From Ramlibacter sp. (GTDB lineage Bacteria; Pseudomonadota; Gammaproteobacteria; Burkholderiales; Burkholderiaceae_C), in the NCBI RefSeq assembly GCF_028291745.1, contig NZ_JAQGNQ010000024.1, positions 1 through 51,579 of the forward strand: 51,579 bases of DNA. The letters are read 5' to 3'. Of this stretch, positions 1-7,371 are shown one piece after another. Within the stretch, counting starts at the first letter, position 1. Every line of letters starts with the position of its first letter. The notes beneath the pieces are model-generated. The model did not search any database and was not told the DNA's origin. It was given only the letters and a program-made list of their open reading frames with translations. Position numbers and translations under genes: made by a program.

Positions 1-330
1 CGCCGCCAGAAGTGGATCGACCAGGCTCAGTCGCTCAATATGTATATGTAGGGCGTGTCCGGCAAGAAGCTCGACGACACCTACAAGCTGGCATGGATCC
101 GCGGCCTGAAGACCACGTATTACCTGCGCACGATCAGCGCGACGCAGACCGAAAAGTCGACGGTGACGTCGGGCCGGTTGAACGCGGTGTCCTCGAGCGG
201 GCAACCGCAAGGCGGCATGAGCGCGCTCGATGCGGTTGCCGCCGCCGCGCGCGCGCAGATGGATGCCACGCCCGCCACGGACATCAGGTTCTGCGGGATC
301 GACGACCCGACTTGCGAAGCCTGTCAGTGA
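1..330 (+). CDS. nrdA: Ribonucleotide reductase alpha subunit, C-terminal end (partial, contains amber codon)
   Basis: Reading from base 1, the frame gives [16 protein letters not shown], a TAG at 49-51, then [15 protein letters not shown] and on to the end. This is the conserved C-terminal part of the large subunit of aerobic ribonucleoside-diphosphate reductase, which makes deoxyribonucleotides with NrdB. The chain ends in a CEAC cysteine pair, the usual C-terminal redox shuttle that re-reduces the active site. Family members, as I recall them, carry a sense codon (usually Ala) where the TAG sits; the residues on both sides remain in the same frame, so this is a point nonsense change, not a frameshift. 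nrdB follows 135 bases downstream. The gene start lies outside the window. The identification is firm; whether the copy is functional is open. Confidence 0.85.
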
Positions 331-351
331 TCGCGGCGAGCGAAAAAACTG

Positions 352-438
352 TCGGTGTTCTCTGACAAAACACCGATGCAATTGAGCAACACAATCTGGC
401 AGTGATGTGAACGAACACTTTTCAATTCGCATCACTGC
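352..438. promoter_or_regulatory. Two inverted repeats in the nrdA-nrdB gap
   Basis: The gap between nrdA and nrdB holds two perfect inverted repeats: TCGGTGTT at 352-359 with AACACCGA at 369-376, and GCAGTGATG at 399-407 with CATCACTGC at 430-438. Neither is followed by a T-run, so they look more like operator or mRNA-structure elements than intrinsic terminators. I do not see a pair of standard NrdR boxes here. Function is unknown. Confidence 0.45.
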
Positions 439-465
439 TCATATCATCCGAGCATTGGAAAACTT

Positions 466-1695
466 ATGTTGACCTGGGACGAAGAAGTCAAGCCCTCATC
501 GCCAACGCCCTTGAACAGCGGCTTCATTCAGAGCCGCGAGGTGAGCCATTCACCTCTTTCGCAAGCCCCCTCCGAATCTTCCGCTCCCGCAACGCGTACT
601 CTCGACGACGGCGCGGTTCTCCCCTCCAGGCCCGCCCCGGTCGCTGCGCGCACGCCGCAAGCGCAAGCCACCGTGCACCGCCGTGTCAATGCGGCCGACA
701 AGCGCATCATCAACGGCCAGACCGACGTCAACCAGCTGGTGCCGTTCAAGTACAAGTGGGCCTGGGAAAAGTACCTCGCCACCTGCGCCAACCACTGGAT
801 GCCGCAGGAAGTGAACATGAACCGCGACATCGCCTTGTGGAAGGACCCGAACGGCCTGACCGAAGACGAGCGCCGCATCATCAAGCGCAACCTCGGCTTC
901 TTCGTGACGGCCGATTCGCTGGCCGCCAATAACATCGTGCTGGGCACCTATCGCCACATCACGGCGCCGGAATGCCGGCAGTTCCTGTTGCGCCAGGCGT
1001 TCGAGGAAGCGATCCACACCCACGCGTACCAGTACATCGTGGAGTCGCTGGGTCTCGACGAGAGCGAGATCTTCAATGCCTACCACGAGGTCCAGTCGAT
1101 CCGGGACAAGGACGAGTTCCTGATCCCCTTCATCGATGCGGTGATGGACCCCAACTTCCACACCGGCACGCCGGCCGACGACCAGAAGCTTCTCAAGAGC
1201 CTGATCGTCTTCGCCTGCCTCATGGAAGGCATGTTCTTCTACGTCGGCTTCACCCAGATCCTGGCGCTGGGCCGGCAGAACAAGATGACTGGCGCCGCCG
1301 AGCAGTACCAGTACATCCTGCGCGACGAGTCGATGCACTGCAATTTCGGCATCGACCTGATCAACACCATCAAGCTCGAGAACCCGCACCTCTGGACCGC
1401 CGACTTCAAGGCGGAGATCAAGGGCCTGTTCCAGAAAGCTGTCGAACTCGAGTACCGCTACGCCGAGGACACCATGCCCCGCGGCGTGCTGGGACTCAAC
1501 GCCTCCATGTTCAAGGGCTACCTGCGCTACATCGCCAACCGGCGCGCCACGCAGATCGGCCTGGAAGCACTTTTCCCGAACGAGGAAAACCCCTTCCCCT
1601 GGATGAGCGAGATGATTGACTTGAAGAAGGAGCGCAATTTCTTTGAAACCCGCGTGATCGAATACCAGACGGGTGGAGCGCTTTCCTGGGATTAG
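466..1695 (+). CDS. nrdB: Ribonucleotide reductase beta subunit (class I, tyrosyl radical)
   Basis: 409-residue small subunit of aerobic ribonucleotide reductase; it carries the di-metal/tyrosyl radical cofactor that drives ribonucleotide reduction by NrdA. The ferritin-like core shows the motif EEAIHTHAY, giving metal ligands E181 and H184 and the radical tyrosine Y188, and DESMH with ligands E288 and H291. The retained tyrosine places it with the Tyr-radical classes rather than the Chlamydia-type Phe variant. Residues 1 to about 75 are a Ser/Pro/Ala-rich extension before the conserved core, a feature I associate with Burkholderiales NrdB. The ATG at 466 has a weak GGAA-type ribosome site. 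The gene ends with TAG, which shows that amber acts as a normal stop here, relevant to the amber codon in nrdA. Confidence 0.97.
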   Translation: MLTWDEEVKPSSPTPLNSGFIQSREVSHSPLSQAPSESSAPATRTLDDGAVLPSRPAPVAARTPQAQATVHRRVNAADKRIINGQTDVNQLVPFKYKWAWEKYLATCANHWMPQEVNMNRDIALWKDPNGLTEDERRIIKRNLGFFVTADSLAANNIVLGTYRHITAPECRQFLLRQAFEEAIHTHAYQYIVESLGLDESEIFNAYHEVQSIRDKDEFLIPFIDAVMDPNFHTGTPADDQKLLKSLIVFACLMEGMFFYVGFTQILALGRQNKMTGAAEQYQYILRDESMHCNFGIDLINTIKLENPHLWTADFKAEIKGLFQKAVELEYRYAEDTMPRGVLGLNASMFKGYLRYIANRRATQIGLEALFPNEENPFPWMSEMIDLKKERNFFETRVIEYQTGGALSWD

Positions 1696-1812
1696 GCAAC
1701 TGCGATTCGGGTTGGATATGGTCGCCCGCACGCACCACGGCACGAAGAGGCCGGGGCGTGGCGGGCGCAGGTGTTCGTGGGGCTGGGCCTGAAGGCCCAA
1801 CCTCGCGGATCG

Positions 1813-1865
1813 CTTCGCGTCACCAACAAACGCGAAGTGCTCTTTAGGTTGATGTTTTGATCAAC
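1813..1865. promoter_or_regulatory. Inverted repeats upstream of the H1-like gene
   Basis: CTTCGCG at 1813-1819 pairs with CGCGAAG at 1831-1837, followed by a short T-rich stretch, possibly a weak terminator for nrdB. GTTGAT at 1848-1853 pairs with ATCAAC at 1860-1865, just before the AGGAG ribosome site of the next gene. Both are visible in sequence; role is a guess. Confidence 0.3.
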
Positions 1866-1883
1866 GTAATCAGGAGATAGCAA

Positions 1884-2483
1884 ATGGCAACTGCGAAGAA
1901 AACGGCCGCGAAGAAGGCCCCGGCCAAGAAGGCCGCTGCGAAGAAGACGACGACGGCGAAGAAGGCCCCCGCGAAGAAGGCCGCCGCCAAGAAGACGACC
2001 GCTGCCAAGAAGGCTCCGGCGGCCAAGAAGACGGCTGCCGCCAAGCGCCCGGCTGCGAAGAAGACCGCGGCGAAGCGCCCGGCTGCGAAGAAGTCGAGCG
2101 GCACCGCTGCCAAGAAGTCCACCGGCGGCGCGCGCAAGACCGCGGCAAAGAAGACCACGGCTGCGAAGAAGTCCTCGGGCACCACCGCCCGCAAGTCGAC
2201 TGCGGCCAAGTCGGCCACTGGCGGCGCGCGCAAGACGGCGGCGAAGAAGACGGGCGCCAAGACCGCGGCCAAGACTACGGCGAAGACCGCAGCGAAGACC
2301 ACGGCCAAGAAGACGACGGCCAAGAAGGCGGCGAAGAAGTCCTCCGGCGGTGCGAAGAAGGCGGCCACCAAAGCCCCTGCTGCCCAGCCGGCTGCGACTG
2401 CCTCCGCGCCGGCTGCGCCTGCGGCTCAAACCACTTTGAACCCGCAGGCCGCCTGGCCTTTTCCGACGGCTGCGAAGCCTTGA
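1884..2483 (+). CDS. Histone H1-like DNA-binding protein (KAAK repeats)
   Basis: 199-residue, extremely basic, low-complexity protein built almost entirely of AAKK/APAKK/TTAKK-type repeats, with a short Ala/Pro-rich tail ending FPTAAKP. This is the composition of bacterial histone H1-like (HctB/AlgP-type) nucleoid proteins, which bind DNA through disordered lysine-rich tails. No globular domain is visible. A good AGGAG ribosome site precedes the ATG, and two strong hairpin terminators follow the stop, so it is probably a monocistronic, well-expressed gene. Because the DNA is repetitive, repeat number is likely to vary between strains, and long open frames appear on the other strand as an artefact of composition. 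Confidence 0.9.
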   Translation: MATAKKTAAKKAPAKKAAAKKTTTAKKAPAKKAAAKKTTAAKKAPAAKKTAAAKRPAAKKTAAKRPAAKKSSGTAAKKSTGGARKTAAKKTTAAKKSSGTTARKSTAAKSATGGARKTAAKKTGAKTAAKTTAKTAAKTTAKKTTAKKAAKKSSGGAKKAATKAPAAQPAATASAPAAPAAQTTLNPQAAWPFPTAAKP

Positions 2484-2490
2484 GTCGGCT

Positions 2491-2521
2491 CACGGGAAAA
2501 ACGCTCTGCGTTTTTCCCGTG
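2491..2521 (+). terminator. Perfect 14-bp hairpin after the H1-like gene
   Basis: CACGGGAAAAACGC at 2491-2504 is perfectly complementary to GCGTTTTTCCCGTG at 2508-2521, with a 3-base loop. It starts 8 bases after the stop of the H1-like gene. The T-run is inside the stem rather than after it, so it may act in either direction or protect the mRNA 3' end. Confidence 0.7.
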
Positions 2522-2540
2522 GCTGCCGGGTCCGCACCAG

Positions 2541-2567
2541 ACGCCACGGCCATGCCGTGGCGTTTTT
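2541..2567 (+). terminator. Rho-independent terminator
   Basis: ACGCCACGGC at 2541-2550 pairs with GCCGTGGCGT at 2554-2563 around a CAT loop and runs into TTTTT at 2563-2567, a textbook intrinsic terminator. It lies just upstream of alkB, so an alkB start at the ATG inside its loop is unlikely. Confidence 0.85.
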
Positions 2568-2587
2568 CATTGGGCGATACTTTCCCC

Positions 2588-3178
2588 GTGCGCACCCAAC
2601 CCGATCTCTTCGGCTCCCCTGCCCCACGGATGCCCGAGGGCATGCGCTACCAGGAGGACTTCCTTTCCCTCGAGCAGGAGTCCGCCCTGGTCGCGCGCAT
2701 CGCGCAACTGCCGCTGGCCAACATGAAGTACCAGCAGTACACGGCGCGCCGGCGCGTGGTCAGCTACGGCGGCCAGTACGACTTCAGCGCGCAGCGGCTG
2801 AACGAGGCCGAGCCGCTGCCGGCGTGGCTGGACCCGCTGCGGCAACGCGCAGCCGCCTGGGCCGGCATTGCGCCGGAGCAGTTCACGCAGGCGCTGCTCG
2901 CCGAATATCAGCCCGGCACACCGCTTGGCTGGCATCGCGACGTGCCGGACTTCGAGGACGTGGTCGGGATCTCCTTGCTCGACGAAGCGGTGATGCGCTT
3001 TCGCCCTTACCCGCCGGAAGGCGGCACGCGCGCGGACATCCTGAAGATGACGCTGGCGCCGCGCTCCATCTACCTGCTGCGCGGTGCGGCGCGCTGGGCG
3101 TGGCAGCATGCGGTGTCGCCGACGAAGGCGTTGCGGTATTCGATCACCTTGCGGACGGCGTCGGCTCGCCGCCCGTGA
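2588..3178 (+). CDS. alkB: AlkB-family alpha-ketoglutarate-dependent DNA repair dioxygenase
   Basis: About 196 residues from the GTG at 2588 (protein starting VRTQPDLF). AlkB-type Fe(II)/2-oxoglutarate dioxygenases remove alkyl groups from damaged bases. The iron-binding facial triad is visible: H116 and D118 in WHRD, and H174 in WQHAVSPTKALRYS; R183 and R189 in RYSITLR are the expected 2-oxoglutarate/basic residues. The open frame continues upstream to 2480, but that stretch is occupied by two terminator hairpins, so the GTG at 2588 is preferred. Size matches the short AlkB homologues of this order. The following lipoprotein gene is convergent. Confidence 0.88.
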   Translation: MRTQPDLFGSPAPRMPEGMRYQEDFLSLEQESALVARIAQLPLANMKYQQYTARRRVVSYGGQYDFSAQRLNEAEPLPAWLDPLRQRAAAWAGIAPEQFTQALLAEYQPGTPLGWHRDVPDFEDVVGISLLDEAVMRFRPYPPEGGTRADILKMTLAPRSIYLLRGAARWAWQHAVSPTKALRYSITLRTASARRP

Positions 3179-3189
3179 ATGCCGGGAAT

Positions 3190-3216
3190 GGTGGTGTGCC
3201 CTGCGGGCATCCCACC
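3190..3216. terminator. Hairpin between convergent genes
   Basis: GGTGG at 3190-3194 and TGCCC at 3197-3201 pair with GGGCA at 3205-3209 and CCACC at 3212-3216. It sits between the stop of alkB and the stop of the convergent lipoprotein gene, a natural place for a shared terminator, but no T-run is present. Confidence 0.45.
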
Positions 3217-3236
3217 CCAAGGCGGCCATCCGGCCC

Positions 3237-3899
3237 CTACTTCTGTTCCGCCGCGACCTGCATGCGCCGCCGCAAGCGCGCCGCCTCCTCGGTCGCCCCG
3301 GCCTTCTCCGCCCGCATCGCCTGCGCCCCCAGCCAGGCCAGCACCGCGCGCCGCCAGCCCTGCTCGGACGCGGTGTCCGTCGCCACCTGCAGCACCTCCG
3401 GGTCCGCCTTCTCCATGCGCAGCAGCACGGCCGCCGCGATCACGCGGGACAGCGGCGTCTTGATCTTCTTCAGCGCGGCGCCGCCGCCTTCGCCGGTCGC
3501 GATCGGCCGGTACTCCTCGGGCAGCAGCCTGGCTTGCTCCGGCGACGCGTGTCCGGCCAGGAAATCGGCGTAAGCGCGCTCGGCATCCGGCGCATCGGCC
3601 CGCAAGGCCTCGAACCCGCTGCAAGGCGCGAGGTCCAGGCTGGCGATGTGCACCGCGCAGCGCGTGAGCTCGGCGCGGGCCAGCAGCCCCGGCTGGGCGG
3701 TACTCGACACCTCGGTGCGAAAGCGCGTGAACTCGACGTCGGCGACGCGGTCGTCCCCGGACAGGTAGGCCCGCTCGAAGCGGTCCTGCGCGCCGTCGGC
3801 ATTGACCAGCCAATCCGGCTGGCGCGGCTTGCTGCCGCAGGCGACGAGTAGCAACGCAAGGAGTCCGGCGGCCACCAGACGGATTGAAGGGCAGTCCAT
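3237..3899 (-). CDS. Putative lipoprotein linked to an MCE transporter
   Basis: 220 residues beginning MDCPSIRLVAAGLLALLLVAC: a lipoprotein signal peptide with lipobox LVAC and acylated C21. The mature part is mostly helical, with no family motif I recognise; it does not look like the PqiC/YmbA lipoprotein that usually accompanies MCE proteins. Its ATG overlaps the stop of the MCE gene by one base (TGATG), so the two are probably translationally coupled, and it is the third and last gene of a permease-MCE-lipoprotein set. A periplasmic or outer-membrane accessory role in lipid transport is inferred from position only. Confidence 0.8.
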   Translation of the reverse strand: MDCPSIRLVAAGLLALLLVACGSKPRQPDWLVNADGAQDRFERAYLSGDDRVADVEFTRFRTEVSSTAQPGLLARAELTRCAVHIASLDLAPCSGFEALRADAPDAERAYADFLAGHASPEQARLLPEEYRPIATGEGGGAALKKIKTPLSRVIAAAVLLRMEKADPEVLQVATDTASEQGWRRAVLAWLGAQAMRAEKAGATEEAARLRRRMQVAAEQK

Positions 3900-4951
3900 C
3901 ACGGCAGTTCGATCTTCCGTTCTTTCGCGAAGGGCCACTTGCGATTCAGGTCGTTGATCAGGTCCTCGATCTTGCGCAGGTTGTCTTCCACCTCGCCGCG
4001 CAGCGTGCCCAGGTCCGCGGTCGCCTTGTTGACGTTCCCGGCGATGCCCTGCGCCTGCGTCAGCACCGCGTCCACGCGCTGCAGGCTCCCGCGGGCATCC
4101 GTCAGCAGGGTGCGCAGCTGCCGCATGCTGGCCTGGGCATCGTCGGCGATGCCGTTGGCCCCGAAGACGCGCGTGTCGGCATGCGCCACCAGTTGCTGGC
4201 CGCTCGCGCCCAGCCGCTGGATCTGCAGCATGGCCGCATTCGCCCGCTCCACCGCCACCACCAGCTTGCGCGCGTCCTCCTCGTTGCCGAAGATCGCGTG
4301 CAGCGCGCCCTGCCGGCTTTGCAGCTTGTTCGTGAAGACCTGCAGGTTGGCCATGGAGCGATTCAGCTCCGAGTTCTGCGCGGTGATCTGGTTCAGGTTG
4401 TCCAGCACGTCCTTCGCGGCGCCGATCACGCGGTCGACTTCCTCGTTGAAGTCGCCGCGCAGCACCGGCCGCTGGGCCCCGTCCGGCAGCGGGGGATCGC
4501 TCAGCACGCCGCTGTAGGCGCGCAGCTGCGGGCCGCCGAACAGGCCTTTCACCAGCGTGAACACGCTCGACGTGCGCAGCCACTTGGCATCCTTTTGCAC
4601 CACGTCGATGTCGATCTGCACCGCGCCGCGGTCGTTCAGCGAGACCTTCTTGACCGTGCCGATCGGGAAGCCCGAGAAGGTCAGGTCCATGCCGGCGGCC
4701 ACGCCCTCGGCGTTGTCGGCCACCAGCACCAGGTGCTGCTTGGGTTCGAAGAAGCCGCGCGCGCGCAGCAGGAACAGCGCCGCCCCGACGATCAGCGCCA
4801 CGGTGAACACCAGCAGCATCGTCGCCTTGAATGCCAGGTGCCGCACCTGCACGTTCTTGGCGGCCGGCTCGGATTTCTGCACCGGCGTTTCGGGTTGCGG
4901 AGGTGCTGTCGGCGGCGGCGGCGCGCCGGGTCGCTTGGGTTGATCGGCCAT
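3899..4951 (-). CDS. MCE (MlaD-like) lipid-transport protein
   Basis: 350 residues. A proline-rich cytoplasmic tail (1-40) is followed by one membrane anchor (about 43-65) and a single MCE domain (about 72-155, with VAAGMDLTFSGFPIGTVKKV), then a long helical region (about 165-345) typical of MlaD/PqiB-type proteins that form a hydrophobic tunnel across the periplasm. Family members move phospholipids between inner and outer membranes with an MlaE permease and usually an MlaF ATPase. The gene starts one base after the permease stop and overlaps the downstream lipoprotein start, so the three are one operon. Confidence 0.92.
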   Translation of the reverse strand: MADQPKRPGAPPPPTAPPQPETPVQKSEPAAKNVQVRHLAFKATMLLVFTVALIVGAALFLLRARGFFEPKQHLVLVADNAEGVAAGMDLTFSGFPIGTVKKVSLNDRGAVQIDIDVVQKDAKWLRTSSVFTLVKGLFGGPQLRAYSGVLSDPPLPDGAQRPVLRGDFNEEVDRVIGAAKDVLDNLNQITAQNSELNRSMANLQVFTNKLQSRQGALHAIFGNEEDARKLVVAVERANAAMLQIQRLGASGQQLVAHADTRVFGANGIADDAQASMRQLRTLLTDARGSLQRVDAVLTQAQGIAGNVNKATADLGTLRGEVEDNLRKIEDLINDLNRKWPFAKERKIELP

Positions 4952-4952
4952 G

Positions 4953-5753
4953 TCAGATGTAATTGCCCACGAGCGACAGCGCCTCCAGGATCAACAGCAC
5001 CCCGAACATGCGCACCAGGCCTTGCAGCGCCGCGCTCTCGCGCGAGCCGTCGTCCTCGATGTTGTTCAGGCCGGAGGCCATCGGGATCACCGACACGGCG
5101 ATCGCGAAGAATAGGGTCTTGAGCATGAAAATGAAAGTGAACATCGGCTCGAACACACGCCCGGCCATGTGCGTGTACGCGTCGGCCCCGGCGATGGTGA
5201 ACCCGTACACCGCGATATAGGCAAGCACGCCGGCCACCACGCAACTGAGGGCCGCCAGCGTGATGCACGAGAACACGCCGGCGATCAGCCGCGGCAGCAC
5301 TTCCACCGCGATCGGGTCCAGCCGCTGGCGGCGCAGGTTGCGGAAGTGGCCGATGCGCCGCATCTCCACCAGGGCCGCGCCGCTCGGGATCGTGCAGCGC
5401 AGGGCGACGAACAGGGCCGCCGTCAGCGGGATCAGTTCCACCACCAGCACGCGCACCACCATCTCCAGCGCGTACTGCGAAAGGCCGTAGCTGGTGGCGG
5501 TGACGATCACGATGCGCGTGATGATCATCGTGAACAGCGCGATCAGCACCGTGAACCAGCCGAGAATGGGGGCCGTGTCGATGTAGACGTGGCGCGCCAG
5601 GTTGTACCGGGTCTGCGGGCCGTAGCTGCGGGGCGAGAGCGCGCGCACCACCATCACCGAGCCGAAGAAGGTGATGCGCGCCCAGGCCGCGGCCCAGCGC
5701 ACTGGCGCAAGGCTGGTGTGGCTGACCCTGCGGTACCAGGTGGACAGGTGCAT
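4953..5753 (-). CDS. MlaE-family lipid ABC transporter permease
   Basis: About 266 residues from the ATG at 5753 (MHLSTWYRR); a GTG at 5798 would add 15 residues and cannot be excluded. Several membrane segments, the central ALFVALRCTIPSGAALVEMR stretch and the later IAVSVIPMA region are typical of MlaE/DUF140 permeases, the inner-membrane channel of MCE lipid transporters. It is the first gene of the operon; the next gene upstream, gor, is divergent. No MlaF-type ATPase gene lies between it and the MCE gene (one base apart), so its energising subunit must come from elsewhere. Confidence 0.9.
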   Translation of the reverse strand: MHLSTWYRRVSHTSLAPVRWAAAWARITFFGSVMVVRALSPRSYGPQTRYNLARHVYIDTAPILGWFTVLIALFTMIITRIVIVTATSYGLSQYALEMVVRVLVVELIPLTAALFVALRCTIPSGAALVEMRRIGHFRNLRRQRLDPIAVEVLPRLIAGVFSCITLAALSCVVAGVLAYIAVYGFTIAGADAYTHMAGRVFEPMFTFIFMLKTLFFAIAVSVIPMASGLNNIEDDGSRESAALQGLVRMFGVLLILEALSLVGNYI

Positions 5754-5879
5754 ACGGGGCGATGGTAATGGCCGCGGCACGACAGGCTCGTAGGGCACCG
5801 CCTACAGTTGAGCCAGCCCGGCCTTTTGGCGAGTCCACGCCGACCCGGCATGGACTCGCATCCACGGGGAAAGGATGTC

Positions 5880-7247
5880 ATGAGCGGTTTCGATTGCGAT
5901 CTGTTCGTCGTGGGCGGCGGCAGCGGCGGCGTGCGTGCCGCGCGCATGGCGGCGCAGCGCGGCGTGCGCGTGGTGCTGGCCGAGGCGGCGGCCCTGGGCG
6001 GCACCTGCGTCAACGTGGGCTGCATCCCGAAGAAGCTATACAGCTACGCGGCGCACTACGGCCAGGACTTCGCCGACGCGGCCGGCTTCGGCTGGGACGT
6101 GCCGGCGCCCGCCTTCGACTGGCAGCGGCTGAAGAACAATCGCGCCCGCGAGATCGCTCGGCTCAACGGCATTTACGAGAACCTGCTGCGCGGCTCGGGC
6201 GTCGAGATCGTGCGCGGCTGGGCGATGCTGCGCGGGCCCGATGAGGTGGTGGTGGAGACGGCGGAGGGCGAGCGCCGCTGGCGCGCGCGCCACATCCTGA
6301 TCGCCACCGGCGGCACGCCCTCGGTGCCGCACTTCCCGGGGCGCGAGCACGTCGTCACTTCCGACAGCATGTTCGACCTCGATCCCTTTCCCGCACGGCT
6401 GGTGATCGTGGGCGGCGGCTACATCGCCTGCGAGTTCGCATCGATCTTCCGCGGCCTGGGCAGCGAAGTCACGCAGCTCTATCGCGGCGAGCAGGTGCTG
6501 CGCGGCTTCGACGAGGACGTGCGCAACTTCCTGGCGCAGGAAGTGCGCAAGCACGGCGTCGACCTGCGCCTGCGCAGCGACGTCGCCCACGTCAAGCGCG
6601 CTGCGCGCGAGCTGCGCGTGACGCTGCAGGACGGCGAGGTGCTGGCCGCCGACACCGTGCTGTACGCGACCGGCCGCATTCCCAACGTGGCAGGGCTCGG
6701 GCTCGATCAAGTGCGAGTGCGGGTGTCACCGCACGGCGCCATCGAGGTGGACGATCGCTTCCAGACCTCCGTGCCTTCGATCCACGCGCTGGGCGATGTC
6801 ACGGCGCGCCTGCAGCTCACGCCGGTGGCGCTGGCAGAAGCGATGGTGCTGGTCGACCACCTGTTCGGCGACGGCCGCCGCAACATGAGCTACGAGCTGG
6901 TGCCCACCGCCGTCTTCACGCATCCGAATATCGGCACCGTAGGACTGACCGAGGCGCAGGCGCGCGAACGCCATGGCGCCGTGCGCATCTTCCGCTCCGA
7001 GTTCCGGGCCCTGAAGCACACACTCAGCGGCAATACCGAACGCACGCTGATGAAGCTGGTGGTGGATGCCGCGAGCGACCGCGTCGTCGGTCTGCACATG
7101 GTCGGCGCCGATGCCGGCGAGATCGTCCAGGGCTTTGCGGTCGCGATGAAGGCCGGCGCCACCAAGGCCCAGTTCGACAGCACGATCGGCATCCATCCCA
7201 CCATGGCCGAGGAGTTCGTCACGATGCGCGAGCCACTGTCCAGCTGA
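5880..7247 (+). CDS. gor: Glutathione-disulfide reductase
   Basis: 455 residues from the ATG at 5880, preceded by AAGGA. FAD- and NADPH-dependent flavoenzyme that reduces glutathione disulfide in the cytoplasm. The FAD-binding motif VVGGGSGG is at 10-17, the redox-active disulfide GGTCVNVGCIPKK gives C43 and C48, a second dinucleotide-binding motif IVGGGYIACEF lies mid-protein, and the C-terminal HPTMAEEF supplies the catalytic base H439 and E444. Length and motif order match glutathione reductase; related enzymes of the same fold (dihydrolipoamide or trypanothione reductase) are less likely given VNVGCIPKK. A frame extension upstream of 5880 has no ribosome site and overlaps the divergent permease promoter region. 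Confidence 0.95.
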   Translation: MSGFDCDLFVVGGGSGGVRAARMAAQRGVRVVLAEAAALGGTCVNVGCIPKKLYSYAAHYGQDFADAAGFGWDVPAPAFDWQRLKNNRAREIARLNGIYENLLRGSGVEIVRGWAMLRGPDEVVVETAEGERRWRARHILIATGGTPSVPHFPGREHVVTSDSMFDLDPFPARLVIVGGGYIACEFASIFRGLGSEVTQLYRGEQVLRGFDEDVRNFLAQEVRKHGVDLRLRSDVAHVKRAARELRVTLQDGEVLAADTVLYATGRIPNVAGLGLDQVRVRVSPHGAIEVDDRFQTSVPSIHALGDVTARLQLTPVALAEAMVLVDHLFGDGRRNMSYELVPTAVFTHPNIGTVGLTEAQARERHGAVRIFRSEFRALKHTLSGNTERTLMKLVVDAASDRVVGLHMVGADAGEIVQGFAVAMKAGATKAQFDSTIGIHPTMAEEFVTMREPLSS

Positions 7248-7371
7248 TCAGGATTAAACCCATGTGACCGCTTGTGAGAAGTTCACGGCGCTCGCAAAAA
7301 GTCAGACTGGGACTACTTCCTTTACACACGGTTGGCTGGCGCGCCGGCTGCCTCAGGCGTTCAATAAGGAC

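Noticed and set aside
49..51. Genome-wide recoding of TAG (for example pyrrolysine)
   Set aside because: Several confidently called genes in the window end at TAG at their normal family length, and no pyl gene is seen.
1692..2429. Long Leu/Arg- and Ala/Val/Phe-rich frames opposite the H1-like gene
   Set aside because: They are produced by the repetitive AAG/GCC codons of the real gene and lack starts with ribosome sites.
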